Below the pieces are notes generated by a model. That model was not told the origin of the DNA and did no database searches. It saw nothing but the letters and a program-made list of their open reading frames with translations. Shown piece after piece: positions 1-11,920 of a stretch of 64,000 nucleotides of DNA. The stretch lies in contig JAJHTX010000002.1 of NCBI GenBank assembly GCA_032164295.1, forward strand, positions 868,001 to 932,000, read 5' to 3'. This stretch comes from Inonotus obliquus. Lineage: Eukaryota; Basidiomycota; Agaricomycetes; Hymenochaetales; Hymenochaetaceae. Positions within the stretch are counted from its first letter, which is position 1; every line of letters begins with the position of its first letter. A program made the position numbers and the translations under genes.

Positions 1-879
1 ACGGAGGGATTGGATCCAGGTATCGAGTATTTGTTCGTCAGAGGTGGAGATGATTGGTGAGCCTGGAGTATAAAAGCGAATGTGTGAGCTCTGTAATGCG
101 AATCGGAGTACACTGGGAATCTGTGGAATAAGCAATCTGCCGCGACTTGCGACACTCGAACGCATGAACATAGGAAGCGACTATTAGACGAAGGACAAGT
201 AACGGGAAACCCAAAGTTTCAGCTGTATCGTATCGATACCATGAGAACACGACGAACCTGCGGCAACTTGAACGCGTGACCAAGTTGATTGGTATAAATA
301 ATTCACCTTCCTGATCAACGTAAGCGTCCCATGGCATGGAACTGATGCTGCAACGACAAATTCTTCAATTATTCCGTGTCTTTCGGACATGAACAATGAA
401 GGCGTGGTGGGATGGAACTGGCAAGTATCGTGACAAGAGTCATGTTTTTTCGCGGAGCATGTTGCAAGTTGTCGTCGCGGAAAGTGAACAAGAGCGTCCG
501 TGATCGGCGTAGCACCATAAATGATCAGCTGCGTGACCGTGACTTCATGTGACACGACGTGGAATTAATGACGACGGATCAAATCATCCAAGTTCATCCT
601 TTTCAAGTTCTTCTGTTGTTAGGCCTTGTCGCGAAGGTTTTCGTTCTACTTGTCTGGGTACCATAATATCTCATCTAAACTACGGAAGGGCTGGAGATTC
701 AGCCTCCCGTTTGGATCTCGACCGGGAGGAAGGGGAGGGGACTTGTTTCTACTACTTTCCCCTCACCTAGAGGGCTTTCATTGGCTATTCAGCAGCAGTC
801 TCAGTCCGTTTCTAAGTGATGACATACACTCTGAATATGGTCCCAAAGCAATCGTGATCGCCTACCCCTGCTGACACAC
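1..879. other. No supported gene
   Basis: Several overlapping open frames exist on both strands, the longest about 120 codons on the minus strand at 184-555, but none shows a recognisable domain, a good intron structure or a consistent frame. It could hold the decayed end of a gene that starts to the left of the window. I cannot support a call. Confidence 0.4.
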
Positions 880-3600
880 GCTGATTTCGGAAAGAAATCA
901 AAGAGAGTTTATTGACATGTCTCGTCCGCACGACTGGCAGTTTGGTTATGGCCTGCTTTCTTGAACCATTAGGACCACACTGATATGCGGAGGTGATGCG
1001 GCCGTTTTCTGGTCTCAGACTGGGTGCTAGTCGGGGGGGCCGTTGCTGGATTCAGGCGGAGTTTCAACTCGGTCCTGTGAAGTATAAAGTCTGGCATACT
1101 TCCCCGTCCTGTCCTTCAGCAACTTGCTCTTCATCCGCGATTGTCTACTACTCGCGAACAATCCTCCCTAAATTCACCATATATCCACGAACACCCTTTC
1201 ATCACCTATCTCACTGATTCTCGCATGGGCTGACAATGCTCGTTCATACCTGCACTCAATCTCTACTTTCCAACGATACTCCAATCCGGGACCCCACCGT
1301 ACTCTATGGTACGTACACCATGTCCGTACTGTATCAGCCTCTGACATGTCAGCCCAGTGCCGTTCCTCTCGAGACTAGAGACGCGATGCACCTCATACAA
1401 CCAACAATCTCTGTCTTCTTCCACAATTGGTATCCCAAACCGTTGCCAGTGACTTCCTCGAGGGAATATACTACCCAAGATATCGACCACGCGGATCCGG
1501 GCATGTGTTTGAAGGAGTCTGGACAGCGATAGCGTGTGTGGGTGGATGAGCTCGGTGCCTGATGGCATTAGGGCAAACAACACCTGCACGTAAATCCTAT
1601 GTAGCTGATCCTCATCATCAAGGTACGTGGGTTCATGCACCGGGTCCCCTCCCACAACTGCGTCTTTCCGTCCGAGTCGTCTTTCCGTCCGACCCGCCTG
1701 TCAGCCGCATCCACGCCGTTCCGCAGACAAAGTCCACGCTCATCCACTTCTCATACGAAAGCTTGAAATATTCTCCATACTCTATCTAGCAGAGGCTTGC
1801 ACGCACCCTATGTGATGATTCTGAAGCGGAATTCCACACGTATGTTCACCACTACTTCCTCCATACTCCATCACGGCTGACCATCAGAGTAATACTAGTC
1901 ATCCTTTCCCTTTACGATCAGAATATCACCCATATATGATATCGGTTATTACATGGTCGGGCCAGGCGCAGCTACATTTGAGTGAGTGGTCATTCGTGCA
2001 CGCTGCTGTAGCAACTAATGTGTGCGCATAAACATAGACACATCAAGCAGACATAGTATGGCTAATAAATACTGCAGAATTCTCGATAGGGCGTTTGTGT
2101 CAATAATGCATTGCGCTCAATGACGCAGCGAATAGGCGGGCTGCGAATCGGATATTTTGGAAGGAAGAGGGTTAGAGGGAGAGGGAGAGGGAGAGGGAGA
2201 GGGAGAGGGAGAGGGAGAGGGAGAGGGGCAAGGCCAGGGGTAGGCAATACAGGTGTCTGAGGGTTGGCACGCGGAGAACGCGACGAAGAAAGGAAAGGAT
2301 AAGGGGGTCGCTCTGGTCGACGATGTTTATCAAGGATGTTGTATCATTATCTATCTCATAACGCATTACGATTGTGCTGTGCTCTAGGTTAATAATTACA
2401 GGATAACCGTACCAAGGTATTTTCAGATCGCGTGATTTGGATGAGACGAGACGTGTTGCGATATTCAATCTCCGCCGACTTTCCAACCAACCAGCTCGCC
2501 GATTCTGATGGCTGGCTATTTTGACTTGCGTATGCGAACCAGGTCATCAGATATTTCGCTCGCTTAAGTTCCATCAGCAGGTTCTCTGCTCAGATGACGG
2601 CCGATGAACGGTGAATCATCCTTCACGAGTCGTTTCAGGCGCCCGACCGTTGTGTTGTACAGTCGTCCCAGATAAATCTAAATTGCGGCCGTTTGGCCAA
2701 CGAGAAGAAACCAGCCAACAACTGTCAGCCCCCTGTCGTATTTAATCGGAGTTCCAAGCTGGACCAGGACGATATAAATTCTGGCCTCTTTGGTCAAATC
2801 GTTCTTCAGCACTTGCTCTTCTCCTGCAATAATCTTCCGTTGTTCTCCGGCGAACATCACTTGCTATTGGCCTTGACAATACTTGACGCCTACCACCATG
2901 TGTCTATGATTCATCCCACCCCTTCAATCCCGATCGGCCACTTGCAGCCCAGTATTATAACTTCGCATTTTGACTATTCGCTTGGCTGACCCGTGCGCTC
3001 CACTAGTCAGTGAGGTCGGTGACACTCTCATGTATATTCCCTACCTGTCACTGATATACCAGCCAGGTACCGCTTCAGTGAACCATCGCTGCAGTCATGC
3101 CACCATCGTTACCCTGTTCGCGATTAAAATCGTGATTGTGGTCCACTGCTGATGCCACCCGAAGGCCAAATGCCGACGGCACGATCGTCAATGGTATTGC
3201 AACTGTGGGAGAACATAGCTCTCTAATCGTGTGTAGTTTCAGCGATCCACGTTTCTGAAGCTGATTTTCATACAGATGCAATCGACATGCGCGTACTCGT
3301 ATTGACGTCAGCACCCCGTCCGTTGCGCGGCGGCTTGGTGTAAGCGAGTGGTCAGGGTGATGGTTGTATCATGAGAGCCAGTGCAGATATACTTCCATAA
3401 TGTGGCTAGGTCGATGGAGTCATCGGACAGCCCGACCTGCCGGTCAAATCAGACCACGGAAGTAGCACTGTCAGTCCTTGGTGAAATTGAGACTGGCTTT
3501 GGCCGGACTCTCTTACTAGGCTGAGGGCGCCTATATGCGCTCGGCAAGACTCTTGCGGTGGATCTCTGCGGCCGTGGTGGAAGGATGTCGAGCATGAAAG
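880..3600 (+). repeat. Dispersed repeat, copy A (full length)
   Basis: This stretch is similar in order and orientation to 16545-19260 (copy D). Parts recur inverted at 4255-4600, 11240-11716, 14235-15765 and 31965-33000. Landmarks shared by copies include a TATA-like stretch GTATAAAGTCTGG near 1082, a purine microsatellite near 2200, a second TATA-like stretch GATATAAATTCTGG near 2771, and a block near 3400-3480. No long frame is intact in all copies, and no transposase, reverse transcriptase or clear terminal repeat was seen. The two TATA-like blocks sit in similar surrounding sequence, so the unit may derive from tandem paralogous genes that have decayed. It could equally be a non-autonomous mobile element. 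The boundaries are approximate. Confidence 0.7.
2175..2226 (+). repeat. GGGAGA microsatellite inside copy A
   Basis: About eight or nine tandem GAGGGA units. Purine-rich tracts lie at the matching place in copies C (14493-14529, as TCC) and D (17828-17863, as GGA), so the tract belongs to the repeat unit and has diverged in unit length. Confidence 0.9.
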
Positions 3601-4254
3601 ATATGAGAAGGGAAGAAGCTGTTATAACTTTCGTCTCGGGTAATTAGACTAGCTGAAGCATAAAGTTATTTACATTGTATCGATGCGGATTGCCTTCTGG
3701 TCTAACATTCAAGAACTGGCAAAGGGAAATGGTAATCGTTATTCGTTTGATAATATTCGGTGATGGAACATGTTTGCGATGATAAATATTAACCGGTGTA
3801 AAATCGGGAGTATGGCGACAAGAGTCGAGAAATAAATTCTTTCACAAATCGTGCTTGATGCACTTGGTGTGGAACGCGTTTCGTCTTCAAGTGGGTCCAT
3901 TTGTCCACTCAGTTTTATACTGTATGTAACAGCTTCGGTTATCTTGTTACAATAAGCAAGATTATTTCATTACATAAACATAATAGCAATAAAAAACTTA
4001 AAGGAACATCGTCAGTCATTGACAGAGCGACCACTTTATCCCTACCGGGATGTCACAGTAATTCCTTTTCTTTCGTTAGTCCTCTACATGCTAATCGAGA
4101 CGGGATTTCCCTCCCCTTCCTCCCCTCTTCCCCTCTTCCCCTCCATCCACATGTCCGAGCCGCCTTCAGTATACGTAAGACCTATCCGCAACGCTATCGG
4201 GTAAAATGCATCAACGACACGACTGTCTCGTCAACCAAGGGAGAGTCCTGAATT
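3601..4254. other. No supported gene
   Basis: AT-rich sequence with only short frames on either strand. No domain, promoter-gene pair or repeat match was seen. Confidence 0.4.
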
Positions 4255-4600
4255 GCTTGTATGCGTACGATCTCCTGTTGACGCATCTATATCTACAAGT
4301 ACATTAGCTGCTCCAGCTGCACGCATGGAGAAATTACACACTTGAAACCAGTTGCGCCTGCCTTGGCCATGAGTTGAATGACTTGGATGATAGTAAAGAG
4401 AAAGGATGCAGTGACTAGTATTCTTTAGTAAGGGTAAGCCGTTTGAATGGAGTATGGAAGAAGTAGTAGTGAACATACGTGTGGAATCCCGCTTCACAAT
4501 CATCACATATATAGGATGCATACAAGCCTCTGCTAGATAGAGTATGGAGAATATTTCAAGCTTTCTTATCAGCAGCAGCAGTAATTAATTGGCACTACCT
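4255..4600 (-). repeat. Fragment of the dispersed repeat
   Basis: The segment from about 4480 to 4590 closely matches 14840-14935 in copy C, in the same orientation: the shared run includes ACGTGTGGAAT, CATACAAGCCTCTGCTAGATAG and the AAGCTTTC end. It matches the reverse complement of copy A around 1750-1850. It is a truncated piece of the unit, with an approximate left edge. Confidence 0.65.
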
Positions 4601-4908
4601 GCAACTTGTGAGTACTATTAGTTCTCGTAAAATCGGGATCCATATCCCGCCTCGCTCAGGAAATCTAATCAGTCTCCAGTGTCCCAAGGGTCCTTGTGGC
4701 GAGGCCTGGCCTCCCGTGCTTGTCTCTACAAGGTGGTGGCGTTCAACCAGCGCGTGCGGCGCCTCGCAAAGCACGTTATCTAACTTTGCATCCGTCACAG
4801 TCACAGACGTTTCAAGTAGACATATTAGCAAAGTGCTTTCCCCAAAAACAATAGCTGGTAGATGCTATGGTGCCAAGTACTAGTACTTTGCATCACGCTA
4901 CAAAGCCA

Positions 4909-4914
4909 TATAAA
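4909..4914 (+). promoter_or_regulatory. TATA box of the small gene at 4994
   Basis: TATAAA lies about 80 bp upstream of the proposed ATG at 4994, a normal distance for a fungal promoter with a short 5' leader. Confidence 0.4.
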
Positions 4915-4993
4915 CGCCCTCCCTTGGTCCCAGGTATGCATTTATCCAATAACAACATACACTCCAAGCACCTATACTTCACCGCTGCTTTCC

Positions 4994-5565
4994 ATGGCAT
5001 TGGCAAATGTAAAGTTTTACTTGAGGGTGATAGAAGAATGTCCGTAATTATCCCAGTTTCTCCTACTTTGAATAGGGTCTAACATATCACTTCAGATGCG
5101 ACAGATGAGGGTCTTGAATTTGAACATGACTGGATTTTTCTTAAGGGCGAGGGAAATTTAAAGACTCGGAGCCGACAAAACCGACGTTACCTGTGTAAGC
5201 TTTTAACGACAACAGTACCCATCGTGGTAAAGAAGTCAGCTGAAAATCCGGTGAAGTATAAATCTCTTGAAACGCTCTGCAATTGGGTGCTCGAGCAAAA
5301 TGCACTTTTTCTCAAAATCAGAAATTGTCTGTACCATCTCAGTTTCTCGTAATTTTAATAGGGGTTAATTACCACTTCAGATGCTCGGAGCCAGAAATAT
5401 GACGTCGATAAATCTTTCGCCGGAAGAGCCTTCTCAATTTCATTGCTTAACCCATCCGACAAAACAGTGCCAGTGAGGGCCGAGTCGGGCGAGACAATGA
5501 AACAAGCTATTTTTAAACTCCACACAACCTTGGCTATTCACCATTATCTGGAGGAAAATAAATGA
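4994..5565 (+). CDS. Small unknown protein with an internal duplication
   Basis: No known family was recognised. Three exons (4994-5039, 5096-5326, 5381-5565) join in frame to give 153 residues. The start ATG has a favourable context (CCATGG). Both introns begin GTC(C/T)GTA, share the tract CAGTTTCTC and end in an identical CACTTCAG followed by ATGC, so an ancestral exon-intron-exon block appears to have been duplicated. The two halves resemble each other weakly at the protein level: a VKFYLRVIEEYA-type segment against ALFLKIRNYARS, and VPIVVKKSAENP against VPVRAESGETMK. The register of the first half seems shifted, so a frameshift there is possible. There is no signal peptide or membrane segment. 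Neighbours are repeats and Gdt1. The uninterrupted 77-codon middle exon is the main support for coding. Confidence 0.55.
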
Positions 5566-6245
5566 CAGAGGATTTCCATCCAAAAGTGGTTATATTAGCT
5601 ACCTGATATACACATGGTCTATAAGGCTTGCATTAATATAAGTGGGTGCACTGGTCACGTAAACGTCTGCACATACAGGAGCTCGAAAGAAATGTCTCAC
5701 GATCCCATGGCCACTTGGTCTCCTGGCGGCCCAGTGGTAGTACTTACTAGTGGCCCTCATTCTCCTAATTACCAAATATTAATGGGAGACGTTGAACTCA
5801 GATTTCAGAATGGCCGGGCGCTCCAATCGTCTGTAGACCTTCCTCTCCCGGCGATATTTACCACTCGTACCTAGGCCTGTAATGTTTGAAAAGCCAGGCC
5901 TAGGTTGACTAGCACTGATTTGCGACAGCACCTGCGGGCTGCCAGAGGACCAAGAACTTGAACAGCTGGACCCTGGTGCAGACAGAAAGGTGCCCGAACG
6001 ATGCCTCGGCCTCTTTTGCATCTCTATTAAGCCCACATTGCACATTGCACAATGTAAACAAATGCAAAAGAAAACGAAAACGAAAACGAACGGAGGGACA
6101 GATCTAAGGAAGGACAGAGGACAGATGTGGAGAAAGCGGAGTGAGAGAAAGCTTGCACACGTACGCCAATATGCCCTTTGCCAATATTAATGCCAATGTA
6201 AATGACAATATTGTGCTAATGCTGATATTAGTGATATTGTTAATG
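5566..6245. other. Intergenic; one doubtful 86-codon frame
   Basis: An ATG frame at 5614-5874 (+) encodes 86 residues without a recognised domain. It has no visible introns or partner exon and I do not call it a gene. The rest is AT-rich sequence downstream of Gdt1. Confidence 0.35.
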
Positions 6246-7390
6246 TTAATGCAACAAATCCGCCGGATCTTCGTGTCCTGGTGGTACACTACTAGCAAGA
6301 ATGTGTTCCGAGTTTTCCCTGAACGCTTCGTAGAGGTATATAAATCCGAAAAGAAGGAATAGGAATGCTCCGCCGAGTGTTACTGCAATACGTCGAAGAA
6401 GGAGGGAGGGAGGGGAGGAAGGAAGTTGGTATTACTATTCGTCGCAAGTCAATAAATAAGAAGGGGAAAGAAGAGACGAACCGTGTTTGACTGAGATTTT
6501 AGTAGAGACGTATCGACCTCCGATAACTGCAAAAGCTGTACAACATGTATGTCCTAGAACAGTTCCAAGTGACACGACGTATACGTTCTTAATTACAAAA
6601 ACGTTAGGGGAGGGGAACATAAGAAAAAAAGGGTAGGATCAGCTCCAGTTCTCAAATGCACAATGCACATATGCATTCGCGATATTGAAATAAAGCAACG
6701 TACATGAGCAGCTCCAAGGGCAATCGTAGCAATTTGACTTCGATCTCCCCATTCTCCAAGGAAAGTGAGTGCGAAAGCCTGTACGAACACAGGTCCCAAT
6801 AATAAACTGAAGAAATTCCTTGCACCTTCTCTAAACGATTCCTTTTCGGTTTTTTGTGAGGTAGTGCGTGAAGTTGGGTAGCACATAACATCCTCTTGGC
6901 TCGGGTCTTGGTGCCAGTCCCGGTGACGATGAACTTCCCCACGTTCAATTTCTTCCAAAGGTATAGCATGCCCATTCAGTTCAACACCACCCGTCCCATC
7001 AACCAGCGCCTCATCCTCCTCAATCTCTTCCTCAGCCTCCCTCATCTCCTCCTCGATCTTCCCACTCCCACTCCTCATCTCCCGACCTTCCCCAACCATC
7101 TTAGCTCCAAACGCAAAGAACAAAATCGCAGCAGCGAATTGAGTCCACGATTTTGGGATGAGGGTTGGTAAGACGTGGCCGAGAGCGGCTGAGAGGACTG
7201 ACATGATTGCGAGTGCTCCGAAAGCTCCGGAGAAGACTGTGGTTCGTGGGTGACGCATTGCTAGGATTGCGGCGATGAGGAAGGTTTTGTCACCGATTTC
7301 GGAGGCGAGAATCATAAGAAAACCTTGTACGAGGACTTGCAAGTTGTTGTCGCTGTTACTACTACCGTCGTTTTGAACGCCATTTTCCAT
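6246..7390 (-). CDS. GDT1: Gdt1/TMEM165-family Golgi cation transporter
   Basis: A member of the UPF0016 family, which exchanges Ca2+/Mn2+ for protons in the Golgi membrane and supports protein glycosylation. Exons 7390-6704, 6587-6482 and 6382-6246 give 309 residues. Both family signature motifs are visible: ASEIGDKTF near residue 30 in the first half and LGEWGDRSQ near residue 215 in the second. Hydrophobic segments surround each, with a long acidic central loop (runs of E between about residues 105 and 140). The C-terminal exons carry the conserved AVIGGRYVSTKIS block and a last helix ending LFGFIYLYEAF. The third exon was placed by requiring GT/AG borders and the family's KISV-x-x-VTLGG join. 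The start is the only ATG ahead of the first motif. No repeat intrudes. Confidence 0.9.
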
Positions 7391-9092
7391 CGTGTTATTG
7401 TTCTTGTTGCTGCTGCTGTGGGTTCAAGGTTGAGTGGTTGGGGGAAGAGTTCAGCAGTGCTAGTGGCAAAGTCGTCACAGAAGTAATAACCTGAGACCGA
7501 CCAGAATAATATCGCACCTAAAGAACGACAGTGAAATGCTGCTGCAACGAGAACGGTCTCCAGACTGGCGAATGTAGAAGGGGAAGGGGCAAAGTCGTCC
7601 AGCAACGGTGTACGTCCACGAATTAGGTTATTTCTTGTGTGAGTGTGAAACTGCTGCGCTTAAAATTTAAAGTAAAATTTTATAATTTTAATCTGTTGCT
7701 GGCCAGGCATCGTGATCGTGACTGTAAGTCACGTGTGGACGGAAGTGACCAACCAGCGATACCGACTTACGATAATACGAAACATTCAACTTAATTTCAA
7801 GTTCGTCCTTCCCATCTGCACGGCGTTCCAAACACGCAGAATGCACGAGCTGATATTCTCATGGCCATGGTATTGATTTGCAGCTTATCGTGCGATGAGG
7901 ACGAAAGACCGATTTTTTGAAGATTTGTCTGGTACTGTACGTATCTTTGTTGACTCGGGCGGGCAGTGAGAGGCAGTGAGAACGTTTGCACGTAAGGTTC
8001 TAGTGGGTACACCGGATTCTGAGACCGTGGTATCGTTGGCAATCTATGGCTAATGGCTGTAGGAGCTGTAGGAACCAGCTATGACCTCTGGGACCCTGAG
8101 GGGTCGACTAGGACTTTATTGAACTGGTCTGTCGTTTGCATTTGGGGTGTACAAAGCTCTTCTGGTCTGGCAACTAACGACGGCGATTACAGACATCGTT
8201 CATCCAACAACTAGAGGTTGATCGATGATTCAAAAGAGCCCATCTCGTACAGTATCTCGTATGATGACTCTCATGACCTTACAAGTAAACGTATGTATCC
8301 GACCGAGCGAACTCCAGAGGTGTACCCGGTTATCTCGAATGCTGTACTTCTAGCGTGTCGTTGGGTCGGATCTTTCTACACGCCCTGTCAGGAACTCTTC
8401 CAGCCACATACCTTGGCATCCCACCGTCGAATGGCATATGCATATTATTCTGACTAAACGACTACTAAGGACCCAGCTGTAGATATGTATTTCTGCCCTG
8501 TTTCACGACCGGCCCGGATACGAAAGGACGGAGTGTCACCCATCAGTTCTGAATTCGATTATCCCGCTTATCGCGATTCGCAGCTCGGAAAGGCATATCT
8601 AGACGAAGCATCGGAAGATACGGAACCATTTGCGCGTCCGCTAGTCCGATCCCAACACTGCTTCATGTGGACAAACGGGGTCGCTGAAGAGCGTGTATTC
8701 TGACAGAAGTATCAGATATGAGGATCCTCGTATTCGGCGTAATGAATGACTATGAATAAGAAAATTGCTAAATTCATGTTTCAATTGTGTCTCTCAAACT
8801 CCAACAACAATGAGTGAAATTGGTGAAGAATTGAGTTCGAAATGGTGCAAAATGCCGAGTTTTCATGTATTTCTCATATACTAATTTTCCTACACTCAGT
8901 TCTAGATCTACAGCACCCATAACTGTCATAATACTCAGATAGATTAGCTGTGAATTTAGAGAGTGAATTTGGGGTGTATTGTGAGCTGTATGTGGTAGCC
9001 TGGGCCAGGCCTGAAACACAGAAATCCCCCCATTTCCCCTGAGCTCCCCATGCCTCAGAACAAGCCAACTGAGGCCAGATTACAGGATAACC
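7391..9092. other. Intergenic, no supported gene
   Basis: This covers the upstream region of Gdt1 and the sequence flanking the left duplication arm. Frames at 8218-8457 and 8485-8703 (+) are open but match no family and have no splice partners. Nothing else was seen. Confidence 0.4.
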
Positions 9093-9688
9093 ATTCTCTC
9101 CTCGGATATGACTGGCTGGTGACCAGCAATTCGAGGCACATAATCGATATTCTGGTGAACGAATACCATCGGTGCGCCCTTCCCAAATCCCTTCTTCTCG
9201 ATCTTTCCAATTCTTATGTGCGCAGTCGAGTCTTGACCGATCTCGAGCGGTTCACCGCTTCCACGAGGTCCGGGAAAGCGGAAAGCGCCTCCAGCCCACA
9301 TACGACGCGTGAACGGCGGAGGCGGACGGAAATCTCTAGCTGTCTTGTCTTCCCCGAGTTGTTCTTCACGCGCACGTGGATTGAAGAATACGAGTGAGTG
9401 TATCGGTTCCAACGGTCTGTTTGGAGAAGACATTTTCGTCGGTGTGGTCTCGTGTCGGGAGGGTAGAGTAGGTCTGCAATCTTGGAAGACGAGAGGTTGT
9501 CATGATGCTGAAGCTCTGCTCTGAGCGTCTCAAACGTCCAGTCGTCGAGGATGTGGCAAGATAGCGGACGGAGGAGGGTACTGGCGAGGATAACGCGCAA
9601 CGGGAACCGTGCGGATGCGTGCCAGCTGTGTCGCGGTTTATCGGCGAGGCGGCATTGGCAGGAAAACTCGCGAGTGAACAAGCGCTAT
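9093..9688 (-). pseudogene. Truncated 5' copy of the HTD2-like hydratase gene
   Basis: Homologous to the first exon of the gene at 20799-21989 but dead. The position of the start ATG reads ATA (9688-9686). An in-frame TAA follows about 16 codons later, and further on the frame shifts, so that the conserved segment containing FTRRMWAGGAFRFPG is only open from about 9433 to 9080. All sequence encoding the C-terminal catalytic hot-dog half is missing because the duplication breakpoint falls here. The 5' part still sits directly behind the left methyltransferase, as in the intact arm. Confidence 0.85.
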
Positions 9689-9814
9689 GGCAGATATGGC
9701 GGCATTCACCGGTGGTGTGATGGGTGGTATGTACCGCAATGTAAAGCATGTAAAGCATGTTCTTCCTGGCAGAAGACGTTTACTCACAAACCTCTGTGCC
9801 GACACGTTTATGCT

Positions 9815-10911
9815 TCACTTGCGGCGCAGTTCTTCAACAAGAGTATTATACGGATACTCAAACACACCATTCTCTTTATCGATCCACACTTTATCATCTC
9901 CCCTCTTGAGAATCTCCGCGATCCTCTCCTTCACACATTCCTGCACCTCCTGGGGCTGTACAGCAATATAACTCTTCGTCAACACACGTTCCTTGACTCT
10001 TTCCTCCGTCTCCGGTAGTTTGCGTGAGAGAGTAGTTTCCTCGGCTGGGAGGAAGAACTGGGAGTAGGAGGGTACGAAAAAGACTTTACGCCAGTATCCG
10101 AAACGGAGTTGGGGAGAACGTTGATCGTATTGTTCGCATGTTTCACGTAGTTGGGCTACCCATCGTGCGCTCTCGCTGAGTGTATTGGGTTTATCAGTCG
10201 ATTCTGAGACCGGAAGGGAGAAAAACATTCATGCGAATGTCGTGTACGTACCGATCTTCCGAATTCCAGATGAGAACGACTACTCCATCTGGCTTGAGGA
10301 CTCTTGCGAACTCTTTCAGTGCACTGTCAAAGTCCGGACACCAATGGAAGGCCTTCACAATAGATACGAATCAATAAATTGCGCAGAGAATACCGGATAG
10401 ATGGAGAGCACTCACTTGAGCAATAACGATCAAATCCGCCCAACCACTCTCCACACCAATATTATCAAACGTTCCTTCAGACACACTTACACGAGAATCC
10501 GTCACAGTCTTGGAGAAAACATCGCGCATGCCTTCGCTAGGTTCGAATGCTTTGAGAGTCCCAATGCTGTCTGACCTCTCCGGGTGTGCGAGTAACGCTC
10601 GAGTGAATATTCCCGTTCCGGAACCAATCCTATTGATAGGGGATATGTGCTTAAGTGATTCTATTGAGGGCGCGGAGAATAGTGTGATGGCACGCACTCG
10701 ACGACGTTGACTGATGGTTTGGGACCAACTGCTTTTCGAATGAGCGAAAGAGCCTCCGGCTGATACGAAGGACGCGCTCTATGGAACGAAGCCTCAGCAA
10801 TTCCACCACTTCCCTCGGAGTCCTTACGAACTTATCGTAAAGCTCATTTGTCCCTTTGCCAAACCCCGCCTTTGCAAGTTCGTGCACTTTGGTCGTCGGT
10901 GCAAGAGACAT
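9815..10911 (-). CDS. Class I SAM-dependent methyltransferase, left copy
   Basis: Likely a small-molecule methyltransferase of the methyltransferase-11 (UbiE/Tam-like) type. The substrate is unknown. Five exons (10911-10832, 10778-10698, 10629-10416, 10352-10252, 10175-9815) join in frame to 278 residues. The N-terminus holds the family-typical YDKARPSYQPEAL. SAM-binding motif I is VVEIGSGTGIFTRAL around residues 50-65. A later AFHW motif near residue 127 and the VLKPDGVVVLIW strand follow, as expected for this fold. No signal peptide or membrane helix is present. It is the inverted twin of the gene at 19538-20635, with the same exon lengths and about two dozen substitutions by eye. Its reading frame is fully intact, in contrast to the dead hydratase fragment next to it. 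Confidence 0.85.
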
Positions 10912-11239
10912 GGTTGGTTATCTTAGCGTGATGATGTGATATCCTGGCATCAATGCGCATTTATACGTGGGTAGGAGTCATTTTGTATCTTCGGCTTGCA
11001 GTGTGGGGACCAGGGACTGGACTAGTGATGGTCTAATTTGGACAGGTCGATCTTTTACTATAATTAGAAAGATGTCCCATTTCTCACGCACCGCCCCACT
11101 AGATAGAAATAATATGCGTCTAAGTGATACGATAACAACGACTTCTCGCCTCTGCAAGTACTTCAGACTGAATCTACTCCCAGAAACAAAGTTAGAATAT
11201 CACACCGCCGCTTCTCTCTTCCCCTATCTTATACCCGAC

Positions 11240-11716
11240 ATTCTTCCAACATGGCTGCAGAGATCAACTGCAAGAGTCTTTCCGAGCGCACATAGGCCCC
11301 CTCAGCCCTGGAAAGAGAGTCTGGCTGAAGCCAGTCTCAATCTCACCAAGGACTGACAGTGCTACTTCCGTGGTCTGATTTGACCGGCAGGTCGGACTGT
11401 CCGATGACTCCGTCGACCTAGCCGCATTATGGAAGTATATCTGCACTGGCTCTCATGATGCAACCATCACCCTGGCCACTCGATTGCACCAAGCCGCCGC
11501 GCAATGGACGGGGGGTGCCAACGTCCACACGAGTACCTGACCGCATGTCCATTGTATCTGTATGAAAATCAGCTTCAGAAACGTTGGTCGCTGAAACTAC
11601 ACACGATTACCACAGATGCAATTTCATTGAGTCGGCATTTGGCCTTCGGGTGGCATCGGCAGTGGACCACAATCACGATTTTAATCGCGAATAGGGTAAT
11701 GATGGTGGCATGACTG
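11240..11716 (-). repeat. Dispersed repeat, copy B (distal part of the left-arm unit)
   Basis: Corresponds, inverted, to the last 500 bases of copies A and D: shared blocks include CCGGTCAAATCAGACCACGG and TCATACAGATGCAAT-like sequence. With copy C it probably made one inverted full unit, later split by the 11717-14235 segment. Confidence 0.7.
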
Positions 11717-11920
11717 CTAGGGCTCCGCAGCGTATCTTATAAGATACGTGCGGATATTTTCAGTCGTATCCGCATCCGATATTTCATGGTTGCTATCAGA
11801 TCCGGTTCCGCGCGTTTATATACGCCCGGATATTTGCTCTCCAAACCTCTATCCGCATCCGGGCGTATAGCGGATCCGCCGTATCTTATCCGGGATATCC
11901 GCTCCGGTGCGGAGCCCTAG
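11717..11920. mobile_element. MITE with 9-bp perfect terminal inverted repeats
   Basis: A 204-bp palindromic element. The left end reads CTAG GGCTCCGCA and the right end TGCGGAGCC CTAG, so a 4-bp CTAG repeat (or a TA within it) may be the target-site duplication. The interior has many further inverted matches, such as GTATCTTATAAGATACG and repeated GGATATCCG, CCGGATA and GCGGAT words. It has no coding capacity. It sits in dispersed-repeat copy B immediately after GGTGGCATGACTG, a run that continues differently in copies A and E. Confidence 0.8.

Noticed and set aside
1263..1655. 130-codon frame recurring in copies C and D (HEPTYLDDEDQLHRIYVQ...)
   Set aside because: Both strands are open over the same short block, the frame ends differ between copies, and no domain is recognisable. 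It is treated as repeat sequence.
5614..5874. 86-codon ATG frame with Gly/Pro-rich sequence
   Set aside because: No domain, no splice partners and no homologous copy in the window; insufficient support.
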